Origin: Pieris napi
Taxonomy: Eukaryota > Arthropoda > Insecta > Lepidoptera > Pieridae
Assembly (NCBI RefSeq): GCF_905475465.1
Contig: NC_062253.1
Span: forward strand, 310,001-374,000
DNA: 64,000 nt
Direction of reading: 5' to 3'
Under the pieces are notes generated by a model. The model was not told the origin of the DNA. It worked only from the letters and a program-made list of their open reading frames with translations, and ran no database searches. A program made the position numbers and the translations under genes. This document shows positions 25,901-37,900 of the stretch, in pieces; the first letter of the stretch is position 1; each line of letters begins with the position of its first letter.

Positions 25901-28900
25901 GTAAATGTTGTAATGTTTTTTTAATAAAGATGGTTTGTATTTAAGTTATAATTAAACAGTTTATTAATCAAGTCAAATGTTTTATTTATAAATTCTTGTA
26001 ACAAAGTAGGTAGATGCTAACTCACAAATGTAATAAAAGCCCTAAAGAATATCATAGGTCCCTAACTAATGTGTAGCTGTAGTTTTTAGTATAAGTACAT
26101 ACTTGTATGTACTTATAATAATTATAAGTTAATATTATTAGTAATATATAAATAATATTAACTCTAATTCATTATATATTCTATTGCCTATAATATTAAC
26201 AATAATTATAAGTTAATATTATAGGCAATAAAACACATAATGAATTAGTAATATACTTAATTATATACTGCTGCGGTTCTGTAACTAGTAATGAAGTAAA
26301 ATAGGTTTGTATGAGCTGCTGTCTATATATACTCATGTTCTTGTATTTTATTTAATTATAATAATTATAAGTTAATATTATAGGCAATAAAACACATAAT
26401 GAATTAGTAATATACTTAATTATATACTGCTGCGGTTCTGTAACTAGTAATGAAGTAAAATAGGTTTGTATGAGCTGCTGTCTATATATACTCATGTTCT
26501 TGTATTTTATTTAATTATAATAATTATAAGTTAATATTATAGGCAATAAAACACATAATGAATTAGTAATATACTTAATTATATACTGCTGCGGTTCTGT
26601 AACTAGTAATGAAGTAAAATAGGTTTGTATGAGCTGCTGTCTATATATACTCATGTTCTTGTATTTTATTTAATTATAATAATTATAAGTTAATATTATA
26701 GGCAATAAAACACATAATGAATTAGTAATATACTTAATTATATACTGCTGCGGTTCTATAGTTAGTAATGAAGCAAAATAGGTTGGTATGAGCTGCTGTC
26801 TATATATACTCTTGTTCATTGGCAGTTTAAGATCATTGCCAATTTCAGTAACAATCCAGAGCACTGTTCCCTTCGATAGGGGGTAACAGTGACAAAAATC
26901 TACATCATCCCAGGTTTCTAATGGCGGATGACATTGCCTAAATATTTTTGGTCACTCATTGACTCATTCTCATATAATATTATCGTCTTCTTCATCGTCT
27001 CATTAATTAAAGTAATAATATGTTTAAATTCATCATTAGATAGTAATAAACGTATTTATCATAGTTTGATTTCTGTGACAAACAGCTGTTACTATATAAA
27101 TTACCAGCGGCCATCTTTTTAACCCTCCGATACTGAGTAGTTAACTTTTTTGCCTAATGGTTAGATATTTTACCATTGGATGCTCTTACCACGGATCAAA
27201 AAACGCATTTTGCTGATATTTAACTAATAGTAACGATTTTTTACCAATAGTTGAGTTAACTACGGATCAAAAAACCGCCCCTTAGTGAATATTCTATTAA
27301 ACGATTGGATTTTACTGTCAAAGTTTCATAAGATAAAAGTGGATAGCTAAAGTTTGCTAGTAGCCAGCTTTAGTTGAGAAGAGTACTTCCGTACTCTATA
27401 AATCCAACTCCGATTTCAATAATTAACATACAATTTGTTCAATTATCAGCCTACGCTGACACAAGGACCAAAATCAATAATAAAAGTGCAAACGACATCA
27501 GCCCGCAAGACCTTCTTGAAGGAATCACTTCGACTGTGACATGGACTTTATGTCCACAAAAATCACTCGATGTCTAGGTGCCACATGTACTTAAGGAATT
27601 AGTGTTAATAATATTATTTGAATAAAATTTTAACGCTCCACCTTATTATTAAACCATTATTGCGTATTATTTACATTTCTCGATCTGGCACGAATAACAT
27701 TTGTGTAAATATTAAACATTTAACAAAAAATATTCTTGGAACTATTAACTAAACAACTTACGTGGCAGAATCTTTCTTAGTCACACGGTCTTGTTTCGAG
27801 CAAATATAAAAATCAACCCATGAAAAATTTAAATAATGAGGATTTACCAATCGACGCGTGGCATGCTTTCACCAGCTGCTGATACGCCCATTCATGATTA
27901 TCACTCAAATTAATTTTAAAGATAAAAATTGCGAATGATAGTTTATTTGACCTGACCACAAAAGCCCATTTATTTTTATGAAATCATTTTACTCGAGCAA
28001 AGGTCACGATAAGTTGACATGCGCTGATAACACCATCCAGTGTTTAGCAGTTCCGAATCCCTACAATCTTATTGCCACCTTACTTTAATAAAGTAAAAAT
28101 ATTGGACCGATATTATGATAGTTAGAAGAGAATTAATCAGATCATTAAGATTAACTTTGTTGGCGGTAATAGCTGGAAGGTTGGATTGCCCTTATGGGGA
28201 ATTACAATAGACTACATGTGCCCTTTTAATTATATGATTTAATATACTTAAAAGCTAACCTTCTTATATAAAATTTAGGACAACACTGTAACTAACAAAA
28301 TAATAATTATCCGCGGTCGTTTACGCGATTTAGCGTTAAAACAAACAGTAACTTTCTTAGTTATGGCAGTAGGACAACTCTCAATGTGCTACTGAAAAGC
28401 ATAGACTAGTCATTGAATAAACATTACATTCACCTAAACAAACACGCCAAGGCAGAATTGCGTAGTCTAAATACTATAGAAAACCACAGGCAAACCCTTA
28501 ATGTAGAGATAATAATATTAAGATTAGGAATATGTTTAATTTTTCACCACGGTCATGAAATTGTTACATTTAAAAAGGGGCTTAATATTGAAGAGATTGC
28601 AAACTAAGATTTTTACTACATTTACAATTTAGCGTGGCCTTTCAAGCAAGCACAAGATTCGCACAGGCTTTTAACAAACACCACTCCTAGATATTTCTAC
28701 AATCTCTTTCATGCCATTTCAATATATTACAACGTTCTAATATCCACAATTGTTAATTGCAATTTCTTATTGCAAACTCAAACTCAAACTTTATTGCATT
28801 CCTTATGTACATAATTAATCAAAATAATGAATAAGGACCTTGGCTAGGCACAGCAATGTTTTAAAAGGGCATGCTTTATTATATTTCATTATATTCTTAT

Positions 28901-31900
28901 ACATTCCTATTCTTATAAGATACATTATTTATTTGGTATATTTACTTTGGTTTTACGTTGCGAAAAGGTACTTAACATTATTTATAAACTTAACTTTTAT
29001 AAAGAAATTAAAATCTATCAGTCAGATACTCTGTAACAGTGTAATAACATTTCTTATATAATAATTCCTTTAGAAATTTGGTAAACCTCAGGTTATTTGT
29101 TTCATTCTTCAAATTTTCTGGTAATTTGTTATATATTTTTATGGAGGAGGTCAATGGTCCTGATTGATGTAACTTTAGTCTGGATGTAGGTGGAATCAGT
29201 TGGTTTTTACGAGAAGGTCTTAATGAGTAAAGGGTTTTTGTATCTTCCCTTTTTTTATACATATTAGGATATTTGCATTATTGTAGCCTAGCCTATCTAA
29301 GAGTGGAATGCTAATCAGCCTGGCTAATTATTAGAAATCAGATTACAGTTCCTAACATGGTATAATAAAAACCAATATGAATATCTGGTGAGGTCCAATC
29401 CTTCGATGTTTGTTCTCGTTGTTTAAGGCATAAAGATACGGCGTAAATAGTTACAGATCACTGTCATCTTAACCCATTTAATTGCTGCGATAACAATGTA
29501 CGCTACAAACAAATACATTGATAAATAGTGGAATATTCTTTCGTTTATCGGCTCAACTCTAACATCAAAGTATTACGATTCCTTTATGATCTGGTTCATA
29601 TAAATTTTAATAAAAATTCCCTAGTAAAAGATCCTTGTAGAAACAAATTATTTAAATAAATTCTGTACGATTTTAACCAAAACGCAGCAATTCCATACCT
29701 TGCCTATTTTCCCCTCCTTCCCGTACATGGGCAAGATCTCAATATCCACTTCGATCCCCATCAATATCCATTTAAACACACACACACCACAAACACTGCA
29801 CGTTCAACGAACACGTACGAAACTACGTACTCGCGGCGCAGAGCACGCATGCGTGCACGCTCGATCGCGGCGCTGGGAAAGTGTCACCCGCCGTGCACGA
29901 CTGATAGCGTTTGGAACGGATGGACGTAAGATATTGAGAAATTAATAATGTCTTTGCAAAGTGTAAGTCTAATATATTTTATTGTTACTCTTCAATTGCA
30001 CAATTTTTTAATAGAAAAAGCCCAGTAAAATTTGAATTGTAAGAATGACTACGACCCAAACTTGTCGATCCTTTATTCTAACTCTGCTCGGACCCAGTCG
30101 CAAACATATGTGGCCTCATTGAAGAACGTGGACTAAGTACGGCACTTGTCACCATGGCTACTAATAAATAAAAATCGTTAATACAACAAAAAAAAATATG
30201 AAAAAGGCTGATATCAACACGTATTAATTTAGGTCGAAATTCGTCTTTGGAGAGACAAGTTTAAAAATAACCACTTTTGCTAAACAAAGTAGACGCGACA
30301 GGTGTTGGCACGAACAAGTATTAGCACTTCGGCAGTTGCAATATTTACTGAACCACTTTACGCCTATTCATGGAAGCACGGATGTGCAACGTTACAACAA
30401 GTTAATGTGGGAATTTATCAGATGTCTCTCTATTTCTTTAGTTCCAACTTGATGCTCTCATAAAGCTTCGAAATTGTATCCTTATATTACATTTTCAAAG
30501 TTTTTTAAGCTGTATTTGAAATATCATTAAAATTCGTACTTTTTTCCTAATGCGACGTGGTGACATACGACACTTGTTTTTGAAATTATAACTTCTTATA
30601 GGAGGGTAAACCGCTTCGTTACGTAACGCGTTACGGCGCCAGTCTGTCTAATTTCCCTTTTCTCACGCATACGGTAGCGGTAGCCAGGCTGCTCCTTTCT
30701 CACTCTAACCCACTTTCCTATGTCTCTACGCAGTGATTAGTGTCCGTTTGACATTTACTGATGAATGAAGCAGAAGCAGCGGAACATTACAGAATTACAT
30801 AGTTCAACTTAGATTAGTTTAATCATAACATCTGTCGTGGGGCATCCCGATACGCCCACATTTTTTTACTCTTTTTCTAGTAATATTTAGACAATCAATT
30901 ATTAATTTCAAATTTTTTCCGTTAATCACTCTTAAAATAGGCATTATGCGGTTGCCCAGGTGTAATTTAGCGTCATTACGGTATTGGCTGTTTAAATATT
31001 TTGTTGGTATTTTCGTGATTTGAAAGTTATTTTCTTTCCGTACAAAAATAGAACAATAAAAGTCGTGAGCAAATAAGGGGCTATCTCTGACGCATTACTT
31101 ATGGCAGGTTATCGTCGCCGATCCCGCCCTTGAGGTCGGGCTATCGGCTCCGTCACTTTTATTACTTATATTATGTACTTGCTTTAATCGTGTATTGAAA
31201 TGGCGATTTGAACCGATCGACAATATCATTAGTCCGTGATTTATTCGCATCGAAAGAATTATTAAATTCAAACCCACATAAGCAGTACACGGGGTACTGG
31301 CGAAATGGTATTTAATTTTTGTCCGTTGTTGAATATTCGCTTATTCGAAGAAATATTAAGAATCTGGATTGTACGTTATATTGATCACATTCATTTATCT
31401 TGGGTCACGCTACCTATAGTCGAAAGAAGCCTATTAAGTATGAGGGTGTGCAATTATTCAATAAATAACCGTCTAAAGGGCATTAAAGATACATATCAGA
31501 ATGAGCTTAGTAGACTCAGATTAAGACGGCTGTCTGATGGCGACGTGTATCTCTTTCGCATATATTAAGTTTCTCATGTAAAAAGAAATAAAGTTCTTAA
31601 AACATTGATTATAAAACTAAAACATTTAATAATGAATATATTGGTTGCTACCGAATGTTATCTATGGAAAAGGGATCGGAAGGGAAGGGACCGATCAATA
31701 CTACTGAAGAAAGTTAGGATACCAAGAAAAATGTATATAACAAATTTAAAAGACTAAATTGTATATTCTACATTTGTAAAGATTGGAAACAACCGGGATT
31801 AATTATTGAATGACATCTTCTCTGACATTAAAAATATACTGCATACCATACATCACAACCTAAGTGGGAAAGTAAAGACTTGCGAGAAAGCAGGCTTTAT

Positions 31901-34900
31901 TAAAACCTCTCGACACCGAACTGCGCAGTGCCGTAATCCGACTGTGACGTGGAAGACAATATTGGAACAAGTTATTTCACACATCTAGGACATTATATTC
32001 GCATTTGTTATTTGCCATTCACCACAATATCTCATCTAAATATAGGAAATAATGAAATTGTACTAATTCAAAACTAATAATAAATTGATTGAGTGTTTTT
32101 AATATGATTTATAAAACTCGCGAAGTGTTTTGGTAGAATGGCGATTGAGTAGTTTTTTATTGATTTCTTTGAAGTTTACCATATCATACATAATACTATA
32201 TATAGTATATATGTTACAAGCTCTTTTATTTTAAATTTTGTGTATTTTACAAAAAAATACTAGCATTTTTTGTGAAGCAGAAACTAAACAGCGGATTAAG
32301 TATGAGATAGACATTACAATGCTTTCTTGAAAATTAATGATCCTAGTTTTCAAAAACCTATAAAAAAGATTTGCTATTGTTTATTAGTAAACTCATCGAA
32401 AATACAAATATGAGTATACATATTTAACATATTATTTTACGCAATAAAGACAAATTTTGAGTTCAGGTGCCCAATAAAACATGTTCGTAGAAATGAAATA
32501 GCAGAGGCATAGTTACAATGGCAGATTTGACCGTCTTAAAAAAAAATCATTTGTTAATAAATCAGTGGTGGAGTCGTTTTTTTTAAATATACAGGGACCC
32601 CTTCATCCTATCCTATCAGACACGCAATCATACAGTTGTGTACGAGTAGCTAAGCGGCAGGGCAGTGTCGAGATCTCCCCTTTCTTAAAAAAGGACATTA
32701 TTATCTCAAAGGGTTGGAATTTGGTCGTCTCCCGCCGGGCCCGGGCGATGCCTACTCCGAAAGTATCGTCCCCCGGAGACAGCTAGTTTATTTATTTTTC
32801 AGGCCTTAGAACAATTTGTATGGATAAGTTAAAAGCCATTGGAATTAAAAAACGGAACGTCCATCTATTACTTGTGTATACACATCGAGCCGCGAAAACT
32901 ACAATTATCGTATTGACACGTAATATATTATCGCTTAGCTAAAATTGTGCAATGCCCGTAACCATTTTTTTATCAGTTACGATAAAGTAATCTGTGACGT
33001 ACGGAAAATTTTAACGAATTTATTGATATCTATTACTGCAAAAAGATAATAAAAGTTATAGTCATTCAAGTCAGTCAAGACAATAACGATCACATAAAGA
33101 AAGGCATGACAAGAGTCAATGGTACTGAGTCCAAATAAGTTGTCTGACTAAAATACTCTTTATTTTCCTTAGTTTTTATGAGGGCACCCATATATAATTT
33201 CTTCATAAGAGTGACCACATCATTGCTTTCGAGCGTCGACATCAGTATTATCAACATGTAGTTTCGTCTAGTCTTCGTTTACGTCGTGGTGACGTCAATT
33301 TCCATACAATATACGGTTACGGTTTATGGGTCTGAGGGTGAACCTCTCGAATCCGAGCTTTTGAGTTTTAATCGGCTCTGCATCAATGGACTCAAAGTGC
33401 GGATTTAACAAATCGGCCCGCCCTAGTTCTGAGAAGTCGACGTCGTGTTAGGCCGAGAAGGCCATTTAAGCGCTGCTAAGTTTCCGCAGACGTGTAGATG
33501 CGGGTAAAATGAAAAATATACATATTTGTTTGGTCTAAAGCGTCGGGCATACGTCAACATTATGAAGAATTCACGTCTCGTGACATGTGAAAAAACGGTT
33601 GGAAAGTCCGCGTCGTGTGCGTTCGCTTAGCGAGCGGGCGCTAACGGCCACGCCCCCGATTTGGCGATCGGACCCACCTGGTAGGAGTTCCACTGGTGCA
33701 CGAGGTGGGTGTGGCAGGCGGCGCAGGCGCGGACGGTCCCCGCGGCGTCCTTGGGCCTGGACCGAGGAGGTCGCGGGTGCTGCTCACCGAAGATGGGGAA
33801 GTACGCCTGCTTGCTCTGCGGATCACATCGCACTGCTTTATTACGACCGTAATATCCATTACAAAGAGACCTAGAGCGCCCTTAAACCTAAATGATTATT
33901 AGTGTAGACAGACGGATGAGCAGCCTTTTGTGATAAGCCAAAACAATTATTGTTTCGAATCCCTTTTCCTATTTTGCTACGTAGAAGCGTCAAAATCGAT
34001 ATATGAAATGAAAAACTACGTATTGTTTTTAATAATCGTTTTGTTAAAGGAATGGGCAATAAAAATACCATCCACTATATAACCCAAATGTGTATGAATA
34101 CTTCGTCGTATATTAATTTATATAAACACGCTAAACATTTACAGAACACGACAATCTTATCTTGTCTTGACGTTTTATATTTACGACTCAATGTGTTACG
34201 GTAGTGAAGTGCAATAAAGTGTAGTGAAGTGAAGTGCGTGCGGCGCGTCACTCACACACTTGTCCTTGGGCGAAGTGGTGTGCAGATTGACGAGTGCCCC
34301 TCGGCGGTACTCGTCTCCGCAGACGTAGCAGACCTCCGTCATGCAGTTCTTGTCCGGCATCGACAGGTCCAAGATGTCTCTGTCCGAGCTCGAGTTCGAG
34401 TTGCCCGAGTACACGGACACGGTCGACCTGCAACGGTGAGCATTCGTTGAACGAGTTTATGTACTGATAACGGGTCAGCATTGAAAGACAAGACTTTTTA
34501 TAGAACAGGAGGCAAACAGGTAGGAGGCTCATCTGTTGTCAACTGATACCGCCATACACGAACATTTTTACTGCCATAAGGACGGCAAGCGCGTTGCTGT
34601 CCTTTTTAGAATTGGTACGCTCTTTTTATTTAGACGGACCCTAAGTCGAATAAGTTCGAAAATACTTCAAGGAGTAGCTGGTTCCACATAGCGGTGGTGC
34701 TAGGCAAAAACTTCCTCAAATAACGCTCACTTCTGGAACGACGGCCGTGGAAGTGATTCGGGAGGAATTTCGTATTCTGCCTCGACGACCGGCAAACTAC
34801 ATAAACTCAGTCAGTTGCAAGTATTAAACCGAAAGACTCCTCTGAACTGTCTCTATGGTAAATGCGGTAGAAGTCCAGGGTATTTTAGTAGTCATGTAAA

Positions 34901-37900
34901 GCAAGGCACAACGGTTGCAGCGATAGAACAAAGAGTCACACCTGACCGCGTCGAGATAGCCCGCCGGCTCCGAGGTGCCCGAGTGCTGAGATCCCACGGA
35001 GATGACGGAGGGGTCCCTCGCCCGCAGGTCCAGCACGCCTTCTTCCTCCACGCCCCCTGCGCCGAAGCGCGTCTGCGACGTCTGTTTTTGAATTGAAACA
35101 AATACAAACACTACTCGTTTAGGGCCGTATCATACGGTCGACGATGAGGCCGTATGTTACTTATATTAAAAGAACTCACCCTCCCGACATTGTTGAACTT
35201 GCCGTGCTCCTTTTTGGGCGAGATGGCCCTCGGGGCCTGTTCGTGGAGGGGGCGGGGCGTAGGCGGCGCGGTGGGCGCGCTGGGCGGAGCGTCTACCCCG
35301 TCCCGCGCGTTGGTCCCGTCCGCACCCAGGCCCAGCACCTGGGCCGCGTACTCGCCTTGGAAGGACATGTCGGCCCCTGAAAGATTGTATTGGTCAAATT
35401 AATGCATTGAATTGTTTAAGTCTGTTCAAGGTAAAATACTTGAAACTAACTTATTCTTTAGGATATAAATATGATTTTGAGTCATACTCAACGCTAAGTC
35501 TAGACTCGGATTTTAATAAAGCTTCGCAACGGCGACGGGTTTGATAGCGATAACGCAGGTAAATCGCAACGGGTCACGGTCACTCGACGGATCGGTGAAA
35601 GTGAACAGCTGATAGTGATACCGTGTAGTCAGTGGCGTGACAGAGTGGGATCTCATTGATCATGCGTGACCTCGAGAAAACGTAACTCAAGCCTCGACAG
35701 AGTCATTTTGTGGGCTGTGATACAGCACCGAACTTGGCTACATTATATTTCTTCTCTTAAAGATTTTAAACAATTTAAAAATATAGGTTTCAAGATTTAA
35801 GTTTTTGAAGTAATACGTCTTTTGACGCGTTAGGGAAAATGATGAGAGTAAATTTTTACGATGCGCGTGCCCACCGTCAAAAAACCGACACCCTGAAGTT
35901 AGCATAATCAACATTTTAAAATAAAAAAATTATATTTTATTAATTATTATATTAATTAAATAAGTGTCGTTTTTCTACAAACGCGAAACAAGGGCGAAAC
36001 ATAAACATTTTAAAAAGATCTTTATCTTATTACGCCAAAGAAATATAACTTCTAACGCCTGTACATAAGTACATACACATGTTTTTTTTTATGGCAATAG
36101 TTTTAACTTTATGCAGGTTTAAGTTTGGTGTTGTAAGATATTTGAATCAAAATTTCAGTTGAAACTATTTGTAATACAACCGACGATTAATCATAAAATA
36201 CGTAGTTGGTCCCAAAGTTCTGTCACTGTCACATTATTTTTAAATTTCGAACATGATTTTATAAAAAAAATATTGCATTATATTTTTGAATGTTTGACTA
36301 TTGTTTTAAAAGAAAAAACAGTTACTTTCCGTAATTTTTCACGATGGAGTGGACATTGAAACAAAACGGAATAGCTGTTATTGCGTTGCACCGCTGTGGG
36401 CACTCGCCGAGTACCATTTTCAAGTTGCTCAAAAGTTTGAATATAACGCTTAGGTTTGTGTGTCGTACTATTGATAGGTAAAATGAAGTCTCCCGTGTTG
36501 AGGACAAGAAAAGAACTGGCCGGCCACGCTCTGCAAGAACACCAGCGGCAATCAAAGCTATCAAGGCGCGGATAGCACGAAATCCTGTCCGAAAACAGAT
36601 GTTGATGGCTTTGCAGATGGGTGTCAATAGGAAAACAGTAAAAAAGGTTTTAAATGAAGATCTCGGTCTACGAGAATACAAAAAAAAAGTGGGCACTTAC
36701 TTTATGCTCGTCTAAAAGCAATAAGGCTTAAAAGATCGCGGGTGTTGTTGAAGCGGTACGCGAAAAACCGACACCGTGATATCTTCTTTACGGACGAAAA
36801 AATTTTCGATTTTGAAGAGAAATACAATAAACAGAATGATAGAGTGCACGCCAGGAGTTCTGAAGAAGCTGTAAATAAAGTTCCAAGGGTGCAACATGGA
36901 CATCATCCATCATCAGTAATGGTCTGATTGGGAGTGTCCTATTACGGGCCAACTGACGTTCATTTTTGCGAAAAGGGGGTCAAAACCAGTTCAAAAGTGT
37001 ACCAAGAGACGGTTTTGGATCGGCTTGTCAAAGACCTGCCCGGCACGCTATTTGCGGGACATCACTTCGTGTTCCAGCAGGACTCTTCGCCTTCACACAC
37101 AGCCAGGACCACTCAAGCCTGGTTTGAGCGTCAAAACATCGACTTAATTAGACATGTGGATTGGCCTTCCTCCAGTCCGGACCTTAATCTTTTGGACTAT
37201 AAAATTTGGCAGGCCTTAGAGAGGAAGGTCTGTGCTATACCACATAAAAATTTGGAGAGTCTGACGCAATATGTAAATAAATCAGTCACTGAAATCGACA
37301 TGAATATGGTGCGTGCTGCGATAGACGACTGGCCGCGGCGCTTAAGGGCCAGTATTAAAAATAAGGGAGGTCATTTCGAATAATTTTATGCTATTTCTAT
37401 TCCTTAATTAATGTACAATAAATTGATATATCATTCATTAAAAACTGATAAGTACTTTTGTTTTTATCATTATTTCCATTTATGACAGAACTTTGGGACC
37501 GACTACGTAGGTACATGAGCAAAATAAACAGTAAATTTAATGGAATCGAAAAATAATATCTTTTAAAAAACGAATGTATATATTACACAATTGTGCGGAC
37601 GCGATTTCATATAACAGTTGTCAAAACAAACACTTTGGATGATATCGTAATGAGCATTACTCACGGTGAGACTAGACGATGAACTGACTTCAACCAGTAT
37701 GCGCCGGAGCATCTGCTGTTTGAGTGCCTGTTCACCTACATCAGAACTTTTGCTTCTCGATTAGTAGCAAATAACAAAATGATTATGATAAATACAATTG
37801 AATGTCATCATCGAGACTTTTGCGTGCAAAAATTTAAAATCAATCCACGAAAGCTCAACAGCTGTACTGATTATAAGCCGAATTACACTCTAAGTTACTG

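Larger units (their letters stand above)
24821..27281 (+). mobile_element. Non-autonomous PIF/Harbinger-like DNA transposon with internal tandem array
   Basis: Inverted ends of about 23 bp: GGGCCAGTTTTTTGATCCGT at 24821 and, read in reverse from 27281, GGGGCGGTTTTTTGATCCGT. Both are flanked by TTA (24818-24820 and 27282-27284). The G-rich terminus and 3-bp TTA target fit PIF/Harbinger. The interior keeps a Myb/SANT-like frame but no DDE transposase. Subterminal repeats of the TAACTATAGTTAA and TTACCA types are seen at both ends. Confidence 0.8.
29903..33677. other. Intron sequence with repeats, no gene seen
   Basis: Contains the family F (30597) and H (32160) repeats. Frames near 31305-31568 and 32565-32786 have no motif. 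The part 33300-33500 is GC-richer but closed. Confidence 0.45.

Noticed and set aside
26207..26815. CRISPR-like array
   Set aside because: The repeats are head-to-tail 159-bp units without spacers, inside a eukaryotic transposon.
31305..31568. 87-codon plus-strand frame
   Set aside because: No recognised domain or repeat partner; amino-acid content is typical of random AT-rich DNA.
33200..33280. TATA-like CATATATAATTT followed by a possible start
   Set aside because: No credible coding exon or donor follows on the plus strand.
36322..36696. 124-codon minus-strand frame
   Set aside because: Antisense of the DD37D transposase.
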